64,000 nt of DNA from assembly GCA_045652425.1 (NCBI GenBank), contig JAZRUG010000015.1, forward strand, positions 1 to 64,000, read 5' to 3'. The number at the start of each line of letters is the position of its first letter. The stretch's first letter is position 1. The notes under the pieces were generated by a model. The model saw only the letters and a list, made by a program, of their open reading frames with translations, had not been told where the DNA came from and did no database searches. Below are positions 53,233 through 62,125 of this stretch, in pieces. This DNA is from RGIG1995 sp045652425. GTDB taxonomy: Bacteria > Bacillota > Clostridia > Oscillospirales > CAG-272. A program made the position numbers and the translations under genes.

Positions 53233-53902
53233 ATTTCAAAATATTATATATATTCCAGTAGTCAGGACAAATTTTCAATAACAACTCGTAAAACTCATTT
53301 CCATGCCCTTTTACTTTAAGGTGTGCAAGTTCGTGATATACCACAGCTTCAACACACTCAAGTGGCTTTTCCATTAACCATACAGAAATCCATACTCTTT
53401 TTTCTTTTGTGTTACAGCTTCCGTAGCGTGTTGTCATATCTCTTACGCGCCACTCGTTAGCATAAAGCCCCGATTGTTTCTGACACTTTGCAAAAATATC
53501 GGGTAAAATTTCATTCATAGCATCTCTGTAAAACCCAACTAACGCTTTCCGTCTTGATTCAGGCGTACTGTTTTCACCTATGCATATAACAAGTTCGTTT
53601 CCTTTAAAATAATAGCCCCCATTTCTTGCAGTATCGGTATGCAAAACACTTTTTCTGCCCAGCAAAAAGAATTCTTCCCCCTCGTCAAAAGTTCTTTTTT
53701 GCTTTTGCTTACTTTGCGCTCTGCCTATCGCCGACTTTATCCATTTTTGTTTTGAAAAAACAAAGCTTTCCACCGCAGAATCTGACAGAAACATAGGGGC
53801 AGAAACAACAATTTCTCCGCGTTTATTAATACGGAGATACATATTCTTTATTCTCTTTTTTACTACCTTGACTTCAATACCGTCAAAAGTCAGCTTGTCC
53901 AT
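53231..53902 (-). CDS. YgjP/SprT-type zinc metallopeptidase (DUF45)
   Basis: ATG 53902 with GGAGAAAG upstream gives 223 residues; a longer reading would run antisense through rnpB and is rejected. The zinc site is YHELAHLKVKGHGNEF (HExxH plus the third ligand), preceded by WRVRDMTTRYGSCNTKEKRVW, the family signature. The function in bacteria is unclear; a cytoplasmic protease-like role is inferred. It is divergent from rnpB, whose promoter begins 15 nt upstream of its start codon. Confidence 0.88.
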   Translation of the reverse strand: MDKLTFDGIEVKVVKKRIKNMYLRINKRGEIVVSAPMFLSDSAVESFVFSKQKWIKSAIGRAQSKQKQKRTFDEGEEFFLLGRKSVLHTDTARNGGYYFKGNELVICIGENSTPESRRKALVGFYRDAMNEILPDIFAKCQKQSGLYANEWRVRDMTTRYGSCNTKEKRVWISVWLMEKPLECVEAVVYHELAHLKVKGHGNEFYELLLKICPDYWNIYNILK

Positions 53903-53917
53903 TTTTCTTTCTCCAAC

Positions 53918-53946
53918 TTGACAAAAAATAATAAAATAAATATAAT
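53918..53946 (+). promoter_or_regulatory. Perfect consensus promoter of rnpB
   Basis: TTGACA (53918-53923), a 17-bp spacer and TATAAT (53941-53946), with the start point expected near 53953. Confidence 0.9.
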
Positions 53947-53952
53947 ATATAC

Positions 53953-54420
53953 CGTACCAGACCGCGCGTTCGCGTGATATTATGCCGAAAGGTCGTATCG
54001 CGAGGAAAGTCCGGGCTTCATAGGGCAGGATAACGGATAACGTCCGCCGGAGGCAACTCCCGGGAGAGTGCAACAGAGATATACCGCCTATACTATTTGC
54101 GGATGGCTTCGCCATACCGAGTAAAGATGGTTAGGCTGTTTTTTCAAAACAGCCTATACCGCTAATATTTTGTACGTATAGGTAAGGGTGGAAAGGCGAG
54201 GTAAGAGCTCACCTTGCTCTATGGTAACATAGAGGAAATGTAAACCCTATCCGAAGCAACACCGTATAAGAGTATTGCAGAAATGCAAGCGGCTGCCCGT
54301 CGTTTACTCTTGGGTGGCGCGGGTTTTTACCCGAAGCTTGTCGGTAACGCCAAGCGAAGATAGATGAACGCGGTTAAGCTTTATGCTTTTCACAGAACCC
54401 GGCTTACAAGTCTGATATAA
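53953..54420 (+). ncRNA. rnpB: RNase P RNA, type A
   Basis: The catalytic RNA that trims tRNA 5' leaders. Universal elements are visible: GAGGAAAGTCCGGGCTTC (P4 5' side), AGAGTGCAACAGAGATATACCGCC, GGTAAGGGTGGAAAGGCGAGG and a 3' CACAGAACCCGGCTTACA. P1 closes with CAGAC and GTCTG. The P6/P17-type layout points to type A, as expected in Clostridia. Ends are estimated to within a few nucleotides. It is followed by a strong terminator. Confidence 0.95.
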
Positions 54421-54428
54421 CCATTTTA

Positions 54429-54470
54429 AGACAAAAACCCTTTTTAACCAAAAGGGTTTTTGTTATTTTA
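54429..54470 (+). terminator. Terminator of rnpB
   Basis: AAAAACCCTTTT, TAACCA and AAAGGGTTTTTGTTATTTT. Confidence 0.85.
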
Positions 54471-54497
54471 GTATAATTTAGTTATGGCTCCGCCCTA

Positions 54498-54553
54498 AAA
54501 CCCACCAAAGATGCTTTTTGAAAAAAACTCCTTTGGAACCCGCAAAAACTTTT
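54498..54553. repeat. Intergenic repeat, inverted relative to 46585-46641
   Basis: AACCCACCAAAG, GCTTTTTGAAAAAAACTCC and TTTGGAACCCGCAAAAACTT are the inverse of the element near 46.6 kb. It is non-coding. Confidence 0.55.
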
Positions 54554-54616
54554 GTACTTACATTAGTTAGTGCAAACATAAAGTGTAGCACTATCCCCTT
54601 TTTAAAAGGTTCTTTG

Positions 54617-54643
54617 CCTACTTTCTTCCTTAAAGAAAGTAGG
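54617..54643. repeat. Short palindrome of the ACTTTCTT/AAGAAAGT family
   Basis: CCTACTTTCTT, a 5-nt loop and AAGAAAGTAGG (11-bp perfect arms). Sister palindromes are at 61560-61587 and 61698-61723. Confidence 0.6.
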
Positions 54644-54647
54644 TTTC

Positions 54648-55067
54648 TTAAGGCCTATTACTATCCATATAATTCTGCAAAATAATCTGTGCTGAAAGGG
54701 TATCAACAACGCCCTTTCTTTTTTTGCCTCTTGTGTTCGTCTCATTCAAAAACTGATGCGCCGCCATAGTAGTGCATCTTTCATCAAACAGCACAACGGG
54801 CAGACCTGTTTTCTCTTTCAGTCTTTCCGCCAGTTTTGCAACCTTTTCGGCTTTCGGTCCCAGTGTTCCATTCATATTAACGGGATATCCCATAACAATT
54901 TTTTCCACCGAAAGCTCAACCGCCTTTTCGGCAATCTTGTTTATAAGTCTGTTTATATCACGTTCTTCTATATTTCCGATACCATTCGCAAGAAAACCTA
55001 ACGCATCGCTTACAGCCACACCCGTTCTTGCTTCACCGTAATCTATTCCGAGAATTTTTCCAGCCAT
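54648..55067 (-). CDS. ruvX: Putative Holliday junction resolvase / pre-16S rRNA nuclease (YqgF)
   Basis: ATG 55067 with GAAAGAGAG upstream gives 139 residues, the normal YqgF size. RNase H-like landmarks are present: KILGIDYGEARTGVAVSD (first acidic residue), KIVMGYPVNMNGTLG, VVLFDERCTTMAAH (second acidic residue) and VVDTLSAQIILQNY (third). The family processes 16S rRNA 5' ends and may act on recombination intermediates. The alpha/beta hydrolase gene is 14 nt upstream on the same strand. Confidence 0.93.
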   Translation of the reverse strand: MAGKILGIDYGEARTGVAVSDALGFLANGIGNIEERDINRLINKIAEKAVELSVEKIVMGYPVNMNGTLGPKAEKVAKLAERLKEKTGLPVVLFDERCTTMAAHQFLNETNTRGKKRKGVVDTLSAQIILQNYMDSNRP

Positions 55068-55081
55068 ACAAAATCTCTCTT

Positions 55082-56038
55082 TCAGTTTAATTTCATACAC
55101 TCGATAACGCCTTCAATAACGCTCTCGCACCAAACGTGTATATCCTCAAACACTTCTTCTTTATTCGTTTCGTTTACAAGTTCATGTCTCGCGCCTTCAT
55201 AAAGTTTAAACGTAAGATTGTTTATTTCTGCATCAACAAGGCTTTCGTAAACTTCGGTAACCCCCTTGCCCTTTCCGCCTATAGGATCATCGCTACCGCT
55301 TATTATAAATATAGGCAGACTTTTAGGCACATCTTCCGCCCACTCGGGATACGACACGTTATCATACAAACGAAGCAAGTCGTTAAAGCCTCTTGAAGTA
55401 AAAGTAAAATCGCACAGTTCGTCTTTGTCGTTTTCAATACCTACGTTCGTATCACGCGATATCCATGCTCTTGGCGTTTTCTCCTCAAACTCCATATCAA
55501 AAACTTTCATTATCGCTTCTTTTAATGATTCTTGTCTTGACCTGCCGCCCTTAAATCTTGCAGTAAACTCGGTCAAAGCTATTCCCTGCTTCAATGGATA
55601 TTTTCCGCCGACAGTTCCCGAAATAATAGCGCCGTCAATATCCGTACCGTGGTCAACTATATAATCGCGGAGAACAAGACTTCCCATACTGTGTCCAAAC
55701 ATAATATAGGGCAATCTTCTGTATTTTTCGCGCATTATAAGTCTTAATTCCTCGGTATCCTTGCTGAAAAAGTCATAACCCTTTTTAGCGCCGAAATAGC
55801 CTAAATCCTCTTTAGTCTTCGCGCTTTTTCCGTGTCCGCGCATATCAAATCCGCACACAACTATTCCCTTTTCGCAAAGATATTCTGCAAAATGCTCGTA
55901 TCTTTCCATATATTCACACATCCCGTGAATAATCTGAAAAACAGCCTTTGGCGTTTCATCGGGGGTATAAACGTAATAAACTATTTCCGTCTCCTTGTCG
56001 GGAGAAAGAAAACTCTTTTGTTCCTTTGTATAAGCCAT
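55082..56038 (-). CDS. Alpha/beta hydrolase, monoacylglycerol-lipase type
   Basis: A 318-residue cytoplasmic serine hydrolase of the lysophospholipase/monoacylglycerol lipase family. It has FQIIHGMCEYMERY (oxyanion loop with HG), CGFDMRGHGKSAKTKED and the nucleophile elbow MFGHSMGSLV. The acid lies in IFIISGSDDPIGGKG and the catalytic histidine in LYEGARHELVNE. It probably cleaves lysophospholipids or monoglycerides. Start at 56038 after AAAGG; it may be co-transcribed with ruvX. Confidence 0.9.
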   Translation of the reverse strand: MAYTKEQKSFLSPDKETEIVYYVYTPDETPKAVFQIIHGMCEYMERYEHFAEYLCEKGIVVCGFDMRGHGKSAKTKEDLGYFGAKKGYDFFSKDTEELRLIMREKYRRLPYIMFGHSMGSLVLRDYIVDHGTDIDGAIISGTVGGKYPLKQGIALTEFTARFKGGRSRQESLKEAIMKVFDMEFEEKTPRAWISRDTNVGIENDKDELCDFTFTSRGFNDLLRLYDNVSYPEWAEDVPKSLPIFIISGSDDPIGGKGKGVTEVYESLVDAEINNLTFKLYEGARHELVNETNKEEVFEDIHVWCESVIEGVIECMKLN

Positions 56039-56086
56039 TACAAAAACCTTTCGTATAAGAAATATGAATTTCAGAAACCAACATAT

Positions 56087-57478
56087 CTAAATAAAGTTGT
56101 TTTTTGATAAACGCTTTTCAACCATTCCCGCAACCATAATTAAGACAGATACCAATACGCCCGCAAAAAGCGGATCAAATGGTAAAATTCCCCACAAGTT
56201 AAACACCAGTACTATCAGTGGTCCGAAAACAATCGAAAGCTGTGCATATTTACTTGGAACACGTCCCGATAAAAAGAGTGCAAAACACAGCGGAGCAAAA
56301 ACAGTCGCACCACGTAATCCCATCGACATAAATGAGAAGTTCAGTATTGTGTCCCCCAACGGTCCCATAGATAAAACACACGCCAACAATAAAACCAAAA
56401 TCACAAGATTTTTTTCCGTCACTTTTTGGTATAATTTTTCTTTAACAATGTTTTTCATTATCGGTAAGATATCTTTCTTTATAACAATCGCAATTCCCAA
56501 CGCCAGTCCTGCGCCTGTGCCCACCACTGCAATAAACAACGCTCCGAGTACTATCCCCCCAAACAGAGGTGGCATATATTGTATTATAAAATATGTCAAT
56601 GCGGTTTTTGAAACAATTCCGGGATGCATCGCTCTCATATAAAGTCCGACTAATATCCCTCCGATCCCTATAGGCGGAATAAACACCGCACTAATAAGAG
56701 CGCCGTTAACCGCTTGTTTTTCGCTTTGCGCCATAAATATTGCCTGAGCATAACTTTGCGTGGTAATAACACCAAGTATAAGCGAAAGACACGCGCCTAA
56801 ATCTTTTCCAATGCCACGCGCAAAAAGACTGTAAAAATTAACATTATCGTAATTCTCAATTTTACTTATACTCTCTAAAAAGGGGGATACCCCTCCGCAA
56901 AGGTATAAAACCAAAATGCCTGCTGTTACCATACTGACGTAGAGCAAAAACATTTTTAAAATTCCTACAAATCCGCTTCCTTTTACACCGCCGAAAATAA
57001 TATACAATATCATAATAATTGCAGAAAAAATCAATGCAAATTCCAAAGATACTTTTGGAAAAATAACCGAAATAATTGCCGTAGCGGCTATTAACTGAGA
57101 AATAATATTTATAAAGCTTCCCAGGGAAGAAAACGCTGACGCAAGTACACCGACTTTCGTTCCGTATTCTTTTGTAATAAACCCCATCAAGGTTGTATGT
57201 CTGCTCAAGCAGAAAGGTTTTGCATATACCAAAGCCAAAATAAAACAGGCAATTCCTCCGCCTAAAGTAAACCACCACGCGCTCATTCCATATTGGTAGG
57301 CAAGCTGTGCTGTGCCAATAGTTGACGACCCTCCGACAAGTGTCCCCATAATTGCGCCTGCCACCAAAAAAGAATTAGCCCCTTTTTTGTTCTTTGCCAT
57401 TTTTCCCGATAAGACACTTACTGCAATGAGAATAACAATTGTAAGTGCGATACCGATACCTAAGTACGTTTTACTCAT
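56087..57478 (-). CDS. Sodium:solute symporter (SSS) family permease
   Basis: 463 residues with about 12-13 hydrophobic segments, start at 57478 after GGAGGGG. VGGSSTIGTAQLAYQYGMSAWWFTLGGG near the start and FGGVKGSGFVGILKMFLLY in the middle are SSS landmarks, with the unwound helix carrying the sodium site. The substrate (amino acid, sugar or carboxylate) cannot be told. It is flanked by the lipase and PfkB kinase genes on the same strand but has gaps of 48 and 179 nt, so co-transcription is uncertain. Confidence 0.85.
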   Translation of the reverse strand: MSKTYLGIGIALTIVILIAVSVLSGKMAKNKKGANSFLVAGAIMGTLVGGSSTIGTAQLAYQYGMSAWWFTLGGGIACFILALVYAKPFCLSRHTTLMGFITKEYGTKVGVLASAFSSLGSFINIISQLIAATAIISVIFPKVSLEFALIFSAIIMILYIIFGGVKGSGFVGILKMFLLYVSMVTAGILVLYLCGGVSPFLESISKIENYDNVNFYSLFARGIGKDLGACLSLILGVITTQSYAQAIFMAQSEKQAVNGALISAVFIPPIGIGGILVGLYMRAMHPGIVSKTALTYFIIQYMPPLFGGIVLGALFIAVVGTGAGLALGIAIVIKKDILPIMKNIVKEKLYQKVTEKNLVILVLLLACVLSMGPLGDTILNFSFMSMGLRGATVFAPLCFALFLSGRVPSKYAQLSIVFGPLIVLVFNLWGILPFDPLFAGVLVSVLIMVAGMVEKRLSKNNFI

Positions 57479-57657
57479 TATAGCAAATGCCCCTCCATAA
57501 AATTGAAATAATATTGTTTCATATCAAAAAACGACAAATTATCCATGTTTAACAACTAATTGAGATAGTTATGTTATATTCTTTCATTCTGCGCTGATCA
57601 ATATGCTTACTAACATATATTTAGGGGCGGCACAAATCTCGCGCCGCCCAAAAAATC

Positions 57658-58596
57658 TTAATTAAGAGTTACTCCCAACCTATCGGCAAAACGTTTTACA
57701 TCATCTTGTGTCGGAATAACGTCATAAGTACCCTCGCGCGAGACCATAATAGCCGCCGCAAGATTTGCATATTTACAAGCCGCCTTTATATCGCCGTGCT
57801 TCAAATAATCGGCAGTCATAGCCGCAGTAAACACGTCGCCCGCGCCCGAGCCATCGATAAACGTCGTATCATAAGATGGTACAACATCGTAGTAGCTTCC
57901 GTCGTATATAAAGCAACCCTTTTCGCCCAGCTTCAATACTATATACTTCGCTTGAATCTTTGTTGCAAGAGACATACAGGCATTTAAGCTATTTTCAGGA
58001 GTTCTCGGGAGAATACCGGTATAATTAAACACCTCTTCCTCGTTAGGTGAAAATATCTCAACATTTTCAAGTTTTTCCAAAGGCAATTCAAATTTTCTCG
58101 GTCCTGCATCTATAAATACGGGAACTCTCCACCTCTGTGCCATTCTCGTCGCGGCAACTATTTCTCTGTCGGGCAGGTCAAACTGCAGATACAATGCATC
58201 GGGATAACACAAAAACGCGCCCTCTACTTCATTTCTGCCAAAATTATCATTCGCCCCGGGAAAAACAATTGACCTTGCAGTTCCGTTAGCCTCGTTTATG
58301 GTAACTGAAAAACCTGTGGGTTCATCATTGTCCCTTGTCATATATCGGGTATCAACTCTGCATCTGTCATAATAGTTTATGAGCGTTTCGCCGTTTTCGT
58401 CATTACCGAGACGCGCGCAAAAAACCGAGCCTACAGAATGAGAAGCAAACGTAACTGCCGCTATTCCCCCTCTTCCTCCGGGAGCATAAGCATAGTCCGT
58501 TCCCTTGGTGGTTCTTCCCACCATAGGAATCGAGCCTATATTCATAACCATTTTCATCTCGGCTTTGCCGAGTGTCAATACCGTTCTGTTAAACAA
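57658..58596 (-). CDS. PfkB-family carbohydrate kinase
   Basis: 312 residues. A TTG start at 58596 with GAGGG upstream is the only fitting one. It begins with the substrate-binding strand, then YAPGGRGGIAAVTFASHSVG (PfkB motif 1 region) and VFIDAGPRKF. NEEEVFNYTG is the nucleotide region, and the catalytic base and anion hole lie in DGSGAGDVFTAAMTADYL. It is similar to ribokinases; the sugar is unknown. It lies 31 nt after purM on the same strand and is probably in its operon, hinting at ribose or nucleoside salvage (inference). Confidence 0.85.
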   Translation of the reverse strand: MFNRTVLTLGKAEMKMVMNIGSIPMVGRTTKGTDYAYAPGGRGGIAAVTFASHSVGSVFCARLGNDENGETLINYYDRCRVDTRYMTRDNDEPTGFSVTINEANGTARSIVFPGANDNFGRNEVEGAFLCYPDALYLQFDLPDREIVAATRMAQRWRVPVFIDAGPRKFELPLEKLENVEIFSPNEEEVFNYTGILPRTPENSLNACMSLATKIQAKYIVLKLGEKGCFIYDGSYYDVVPSYDTTFIDGSGAGDVFTAAMTADYLKHGDIKAACKYANLAAAIMVSREGTYDVIPTQDDVKRFADRLGVTLN

Positions 58597-58627
58597 CTCT
58601 TTATACCCTCTTTAAAGTGTATTTGAA

Positions 58628-59794
58628 TTAATAGTTGAATTCTGCGCCGTTAGCTTTAATAGTAACCTTGTTTTCGCCGCTGTCACTCGCTTCAACTCTA
58701 CCTACTATCTTTGCTTCAACACCGTACTTTTCCGCTGTCTTTATCATAAATTCAGCATCAGCGGGAGAACAGTACATTTCAAGTCTGTGTCCCATATTAA
58801 ATACTCTGTACATTTCTGCGGGAGCAATGTCGGAGTTTTCTGCAATAGCCTTAAACAACGGAGGAACGTCAAAAAGATTATCCTTAATGTAGTGGAGTCC
58901 GATACCGAAGTTCTTACACTTAACCTGACCGCCGCCTGTGCAATGAACCATACCGTGTACAGCTTCACGCTTTGCATCGAGTATTTCCTTTACAATAGGT
59001 GCGTACGTTCTTGTGGGAGAAAGAATAGCATCACCTACAGTAACGTTTGTTCCGGGAAGAATATCGTTAAATTTGTACGTACCGCAATATACCTGCGCAT
59101 CGGGAATAGTGTTTGAATATGTTTCAGGGTACTTTGCAGCATACTCGTGAGCAAGAAGCAAATGACGTGCCGCAGTAAGTCCGTTTGAACCCATACCTGC
59201 GTTGTACTTATCTTCATATACAGCCTGTCCCGAAGATGCAAAGCCGACGATAACGTCGCCCGCCTTTATGTTATCGCAGTTGATAACCTGGTCTCTTCTC
59301 ATTCTTACGAAGAATGTAGAGTCAACGATAAGTGTCGAAACAAGGTCGCCTACGTCTGCTGTCTCACCGCCGCACATAGTAATATCAACACCGTACTTAC
59401 GCATCTTTTCAACAAAATCGGTGTAACCTTTTATAACTCCTGCAACTGCCTTACCGTCAACACGGTGAGCGTTTCTGCCTATGGTATTTGACATAATGAA
59501 GCCTTCGGTAGCACCTACGCAGAGAAGGTCGTCAAGGTTCATTACCATAGAGTCTTGAGCAATGTCAGTAAATGCTGTGTAATCGCCCGTTTCTTTAAAC
59601 TTTATGTAAGCAAGAGAAGATTTCGTACCTGCGCCGTCGGCATGCATAGCCGCGCAATAGTTTTCGTCACCCGTAGGATCAGGCATAAGAGTACAGAATG
59701 CGCCCTTAAAAACGCCCTTATCCAATGTTTTAACCGCGTTATGAACGTCTGTTTTTTCGGCAGATACGCCTCTTGACAAATATGCTTCACTCAT
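58628..59794 (-). CDS. purM: Phosphoribosylformylglycinamidine cyclo-ligase
   Basis: The enzyme makes AIR from FGAM, the step after PurL. ATG 59794 with GAGGA upstream gives 388 residues, longer than the about 345 of Bacillus or E. coli but like forms seen in Bacteroidetes and some Clostridia. Landmarks are AMHADGAGTKSSLAYIK, DIAQDSMVMNLDDLLCVGA, DITMCGGETADVGDLV, VIVGFASSGQAVYEDKY and the late AAARS-fold GGGQVKCKNFG. A consensus promoter (59861-59889) lies about 65 nt upstream, followed by purM then the PfkB kinase. Confidence 0.92.
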   Translation of the reverse strand: MSEAYLSRGVSAEKTDVHNAVKTLDKGVFKGAFCTLMPDPTGDENYCAAMHADGAGTKSSLAYIKFKETGDYTAFTDIAQDSMVMNLDDLLCVGATEGFIMSNTIGRNAHRVDGKAVAGVIKGYTDFVEKMRKYGVDITMCGGETADVGDLVSTLIVDSTFFVRMRRDQVINCDNIKAGDVIVGFASSGQAVYEDKYNAGMGSNGLTAARHLLLAHEYAAKYPETYSNTIPDAQVYCGTYKFNDILPGTNVTVGDAILSPTRTYAPIVKEILDAKREAVHGMVHCTGGGQVKCKNFGIGLHYIKDNLFDVPPLFKAIAENSDIAPAEMYRVFNMGHRLEMYCSPADAEFMIKTAEKYGVEAKIVGRVEASDSGENKVTIKANGAEFNY

Positions 59795-59860
59795 TATATA
59801 CATCCTCATTTCCGCCGTAAAACTAAACGCAATACGGCATAATAAACTATAATTAGATAT

Positions 59861-59889
59861 ATTATAACACATAAACTCCAATCTTGCAA
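59861..59889 (-). promoter_or_regulatory. Sigma-A promoter for purM-pfkB-like genes
   Basis: On the minus strand TTGCAA, a 17-bp spacer and perfect TATAAT. Confidence 0.75.
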
Positions 59890-60058
59890 GTAATTTAATT
59901 ATTTTTTGTTGTAACCTTTTTGCTCAAAAAAATGTCTATATTAGTTGAAAAGTATGAATAAGCTTTTTGGATATTATTTACAAAAAGTACTTTTTTATAA
60001 ACATTATTTGTGGTATTATTAGATAAACCACACAACCACACCGAAAGGAGCAAGAATT

Positions 60059-60727
60059 ATGACAGGCAAAAGCAAATGTAAAATATTAAAAGATATCCGC
60101 CGACAGATTGCTGAAAAGAACGAGATTGAGCTCGTTATAGAAGAATGTAAATACAAAGGCGATTGCCTTGGAACCTGCCCTCGTTGTGAGGCTGAGGTGC
60201 GTTATCTTGAAAGAGAACTTGAAAGACGCAGAGCACTCGGTAAAAAAGTTGCAGTTGCAGGACTTGTGGCGACGCTGTCCGTTTCAACAACAAGCTGTAA
60301 CCTCGTTGACAAAGTAATAGACACATCAACATCCGGTATTTTTCCAACAGAACAATCAGCAGAACTTGACGGCGACATTGCTATTCCCGAAACAATGATA
60401 ACTATGGGAGATATACTCCCACCGGAAACAACGGAAACCACAGCGAAAACAACTGCACCCGAAACGAAATATACCGGTACATTGTCGTTATTAGCACTCC
60501 TTAACACCACTCCTTATCTTAAATATATTCAAAACTATAGCAAAGACGAAATAATGACAGCATGGAAAGGTAACTATCTAGGCTACAAGGATAATATGGA
60601 TTCATTTGATTTTACACATGAGGGAACACATTATCTTGTAAGCATACAATTTGATGAAAACGGAAAGCCGATACAAATACATATCGACGAGTACATTCTT
60701 CCTTTGATGGGAGATCCCGCATGGTAA
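60059..60727 (+). CDS. Radical-SAM-associated putative lipoprotein with cytoplasmic Cys motif
   Basis: 222 residues. The N-terminal about 60 residues are charged and helical, with four cysteines spaced C-x5-C-x3-C-x2-C (CKYKGDCLGTCPRC, residues 30-43). They are followed by a hydrophobic segment (about 62-80) ending STTSCN, a possible lipobox at Cys80. Then come a Thr/Pro/Glu linker (about 118-140) and a compact C-terminal domain (about 143-222). The layout implies a cytoplasmic metal- or partner-binding head before an exported tail. It overlaps the radical SAM gene by 7 nt. It recalls rSAM/lipoprotein pairs known from Bacteroidales, though not identical. Function unknown. Confidence 0.65.
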   Translation: MTGKSKCKILKDIRRQIAEKNEIELVIEECKYKGDCLGTCPRCEAEVRYLERELERRRALGKKVAVAGLVATLSVSTTSCNLVDKVIDTSTSGIFPTEQSAELDGDIAIPETMITMGDILPPETTETTAKTTAPETKYTGTLSLLALLNTTPYLKYIQNYSKDEIMTAWKGNYLGYKDNMDSFDFTHEGTHYLVSIQFDENGKPIQIHIDEYILPLMGDPAW

Positions 60728-61377
60728 AAGAAAGTGACATAATTACAGCACCTATTGTTACTTACGCAAGACACCGAATGCAGTCTGACGGACAGGGCGT
60801 AACGACACTTGTTTGTTTTCACGGTTGTCCTCTGCGTTGTAAAATGTGCCTAAACCCGTTTTCGTTTTCGCCCGATACCAAGCGTAAAATCATGACACCA
60901 AAAGAATTATACGACGAAGTTAAGATAGACGAACTATACTTTCTTGCAACAAACGGCGGAGTTACCTTCGGCGGCGGAGAACCGTTGTTATATCCCGATT
61001 TTTTGACGGAATTTCGCAACATTTGCGGTAAGGAATGGCATTTGTGCGCCGAGACGTCATTAAACGTTCCATGGGTGAACGTTGAAAAAAGTATAAGTGC
61101 AATTGATTATTACATAATTGACTGCAAAGACACGAACCCCGAAATATACAAAAAATATACCAATAAAGATAACGGCATTATGCTCGACAATCTGAAAAGA
61201 CTTGTTTCGTTGATTTCTCCCGAAAATATTCTTGTGAGAGTTCCCCTTATAACAAATTATAATACTGAACAAGACAGAGAAAAATCAATAGAATTTTTGT
61301 CTTCTATCGGCATTAAAAACTTCGATAAATTCGAATATATTAACCCAAAAAACAGAAAGAATTTGTTTAAAGAATAA
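60721..61377 (+). CDS. PflA-like radical SAM protein
   Basis: 218 residues. The cluster motif is GCPLRCKMCLNP (C-x3-C-x2-C), preceded by one more cysteine (CFHGC) and followed by GGVTFGGGEPLLYPDF (SAM-binding GGE). ICGKEWHLCAETS and DYYIIDCKDTNPEIYKKYT are also like glycyl-radical-enzyme activases. No glycyl radical enzyme is nearby. Instead it overlaps the Cys-rich lipoprotein gene by 7 nt, so that protein is the likely partner or substrate. No SPASM domain is present. Confidence 0.85.
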   Translation: MVKESDIITAPIVTYARHRMQSDGQGVTTLVCFHGCPLRCKMCLNPFSFSPDTKRKIMTPKELYDEVKIDELYFLATNGGVTFGGGEPLLYPDFLTEFRNICGKEWHLCAETSLNVPWVNVEKSISAIDYYIIDCKDTNPEIYKKYTNKDNGIMLDNLKRLVSLISPENILVRVPLITNYNTEQDREKSIEFLSSIGIKNFDKFEYINPKNRKNLFKE

Positions 61378-61399
61378 AACCTCTATGCACTTATTACAA

Positions 61400-61960
61400 C
61401 ATCGCACAAACCAAGGAAAATTACAGAAACTTCACCTCTATGTATGCACGTACAGTCAAGATAGGAAGATTCCAAAGAGGTCTCCTCTTTGGTCGTTTTA
61501 GGGGTAGGGGTATATAGGGGCGGGGGAATCGAAACCCCTGCCCCTATACGTCTTCTTTGGTTACTTTCTTTACGGAAAGAAAGTAACGAAGAGAAATCTA
61601 AAAGAGTGTATTTTTTTATAGATACATTTGTTTAGAAGATACAAATATATATCACAGAGATATTGTTTTTAAAAGAGTTCTAATTTCTGTTTTTTTCATA
61701 CTTTCTTGGTGCCAAGAAAGTATTGCAAAGAAGGCACAAAGGGAGGAGGAGTTCCGATTCTCCCCCTCCCTTTGAACCCTCCCTCTTAAAACGGCCAAAG
61801 GTTTTCCACCTTTGGAATCTTCCTTGGTCTGTGCAGACTTTTTGTAAATGCACAGAGGTAAGGTTTTATTTGTAGATAGTATTTTGAAAAATACTATCAA
61901 AGGCACTACCTTTTTGGAATCTTCCTCGGTTTGTGCGGATTTGTTTGTTTCTTCCAAAAA
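61400..61960. repeat. Palindrome-rich intergenic field
   Basis: No gene is supported between 61378 and 62125. It contains a GTATATAGGGGCGGGG / CCCCTGCCCCTATAC hairpin (61510-61549), palindromes at 61560-61587 and 61698-61723 with 11- and 12-bp perfect arms, a GATAGTATTTT / AAATACTATC hairpin near 61876, and three copies (two direct, one inverted near 61400) of a TTCCTTGGTTTGTGC-like word. It looks like accumulated non-autonomous palindromes. Confidence 0.6.
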
Positions 61961-62035
61961 AATTATGTACAACATAAGTATATATCAATGATTTTTGTGA
62001 AAAAAGTAAAAATATGCCTAAAATACAAATGGGTG

Positions 62036-62065
62036 TTGCAAAAAAATATGTTAATAGTGTATAAT
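62036..62065 (+). promoter_or_regulatory. Sigma-A promoter for the dockerin surface protein
   Basis: TTGCAA, an 18-bp spacer and perfect TATAAT, about 60 nt before the start codon. Confidence 0.6.
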
Positions 62066-62125
62066 ATTAATAGTTATTAGCCAATTGAGTTGATGTAACA
62101 AAAATTGAAAAGGAGATTTATACCG

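Noticed and set aside
53903..54115. N-terminal extension of the SprT-like protein
   Set aside because: It would be antisense to the 5' part of rnpB; the ATG at 53902 has a proper GGAGAAAG site and matches family length.
61378..62125. Possible insertion sequence in the palindrome-rich field
   Set aside because: No transposase frame, no paired terminal repeats enclosing the whole block, and no target duplication could be seen.
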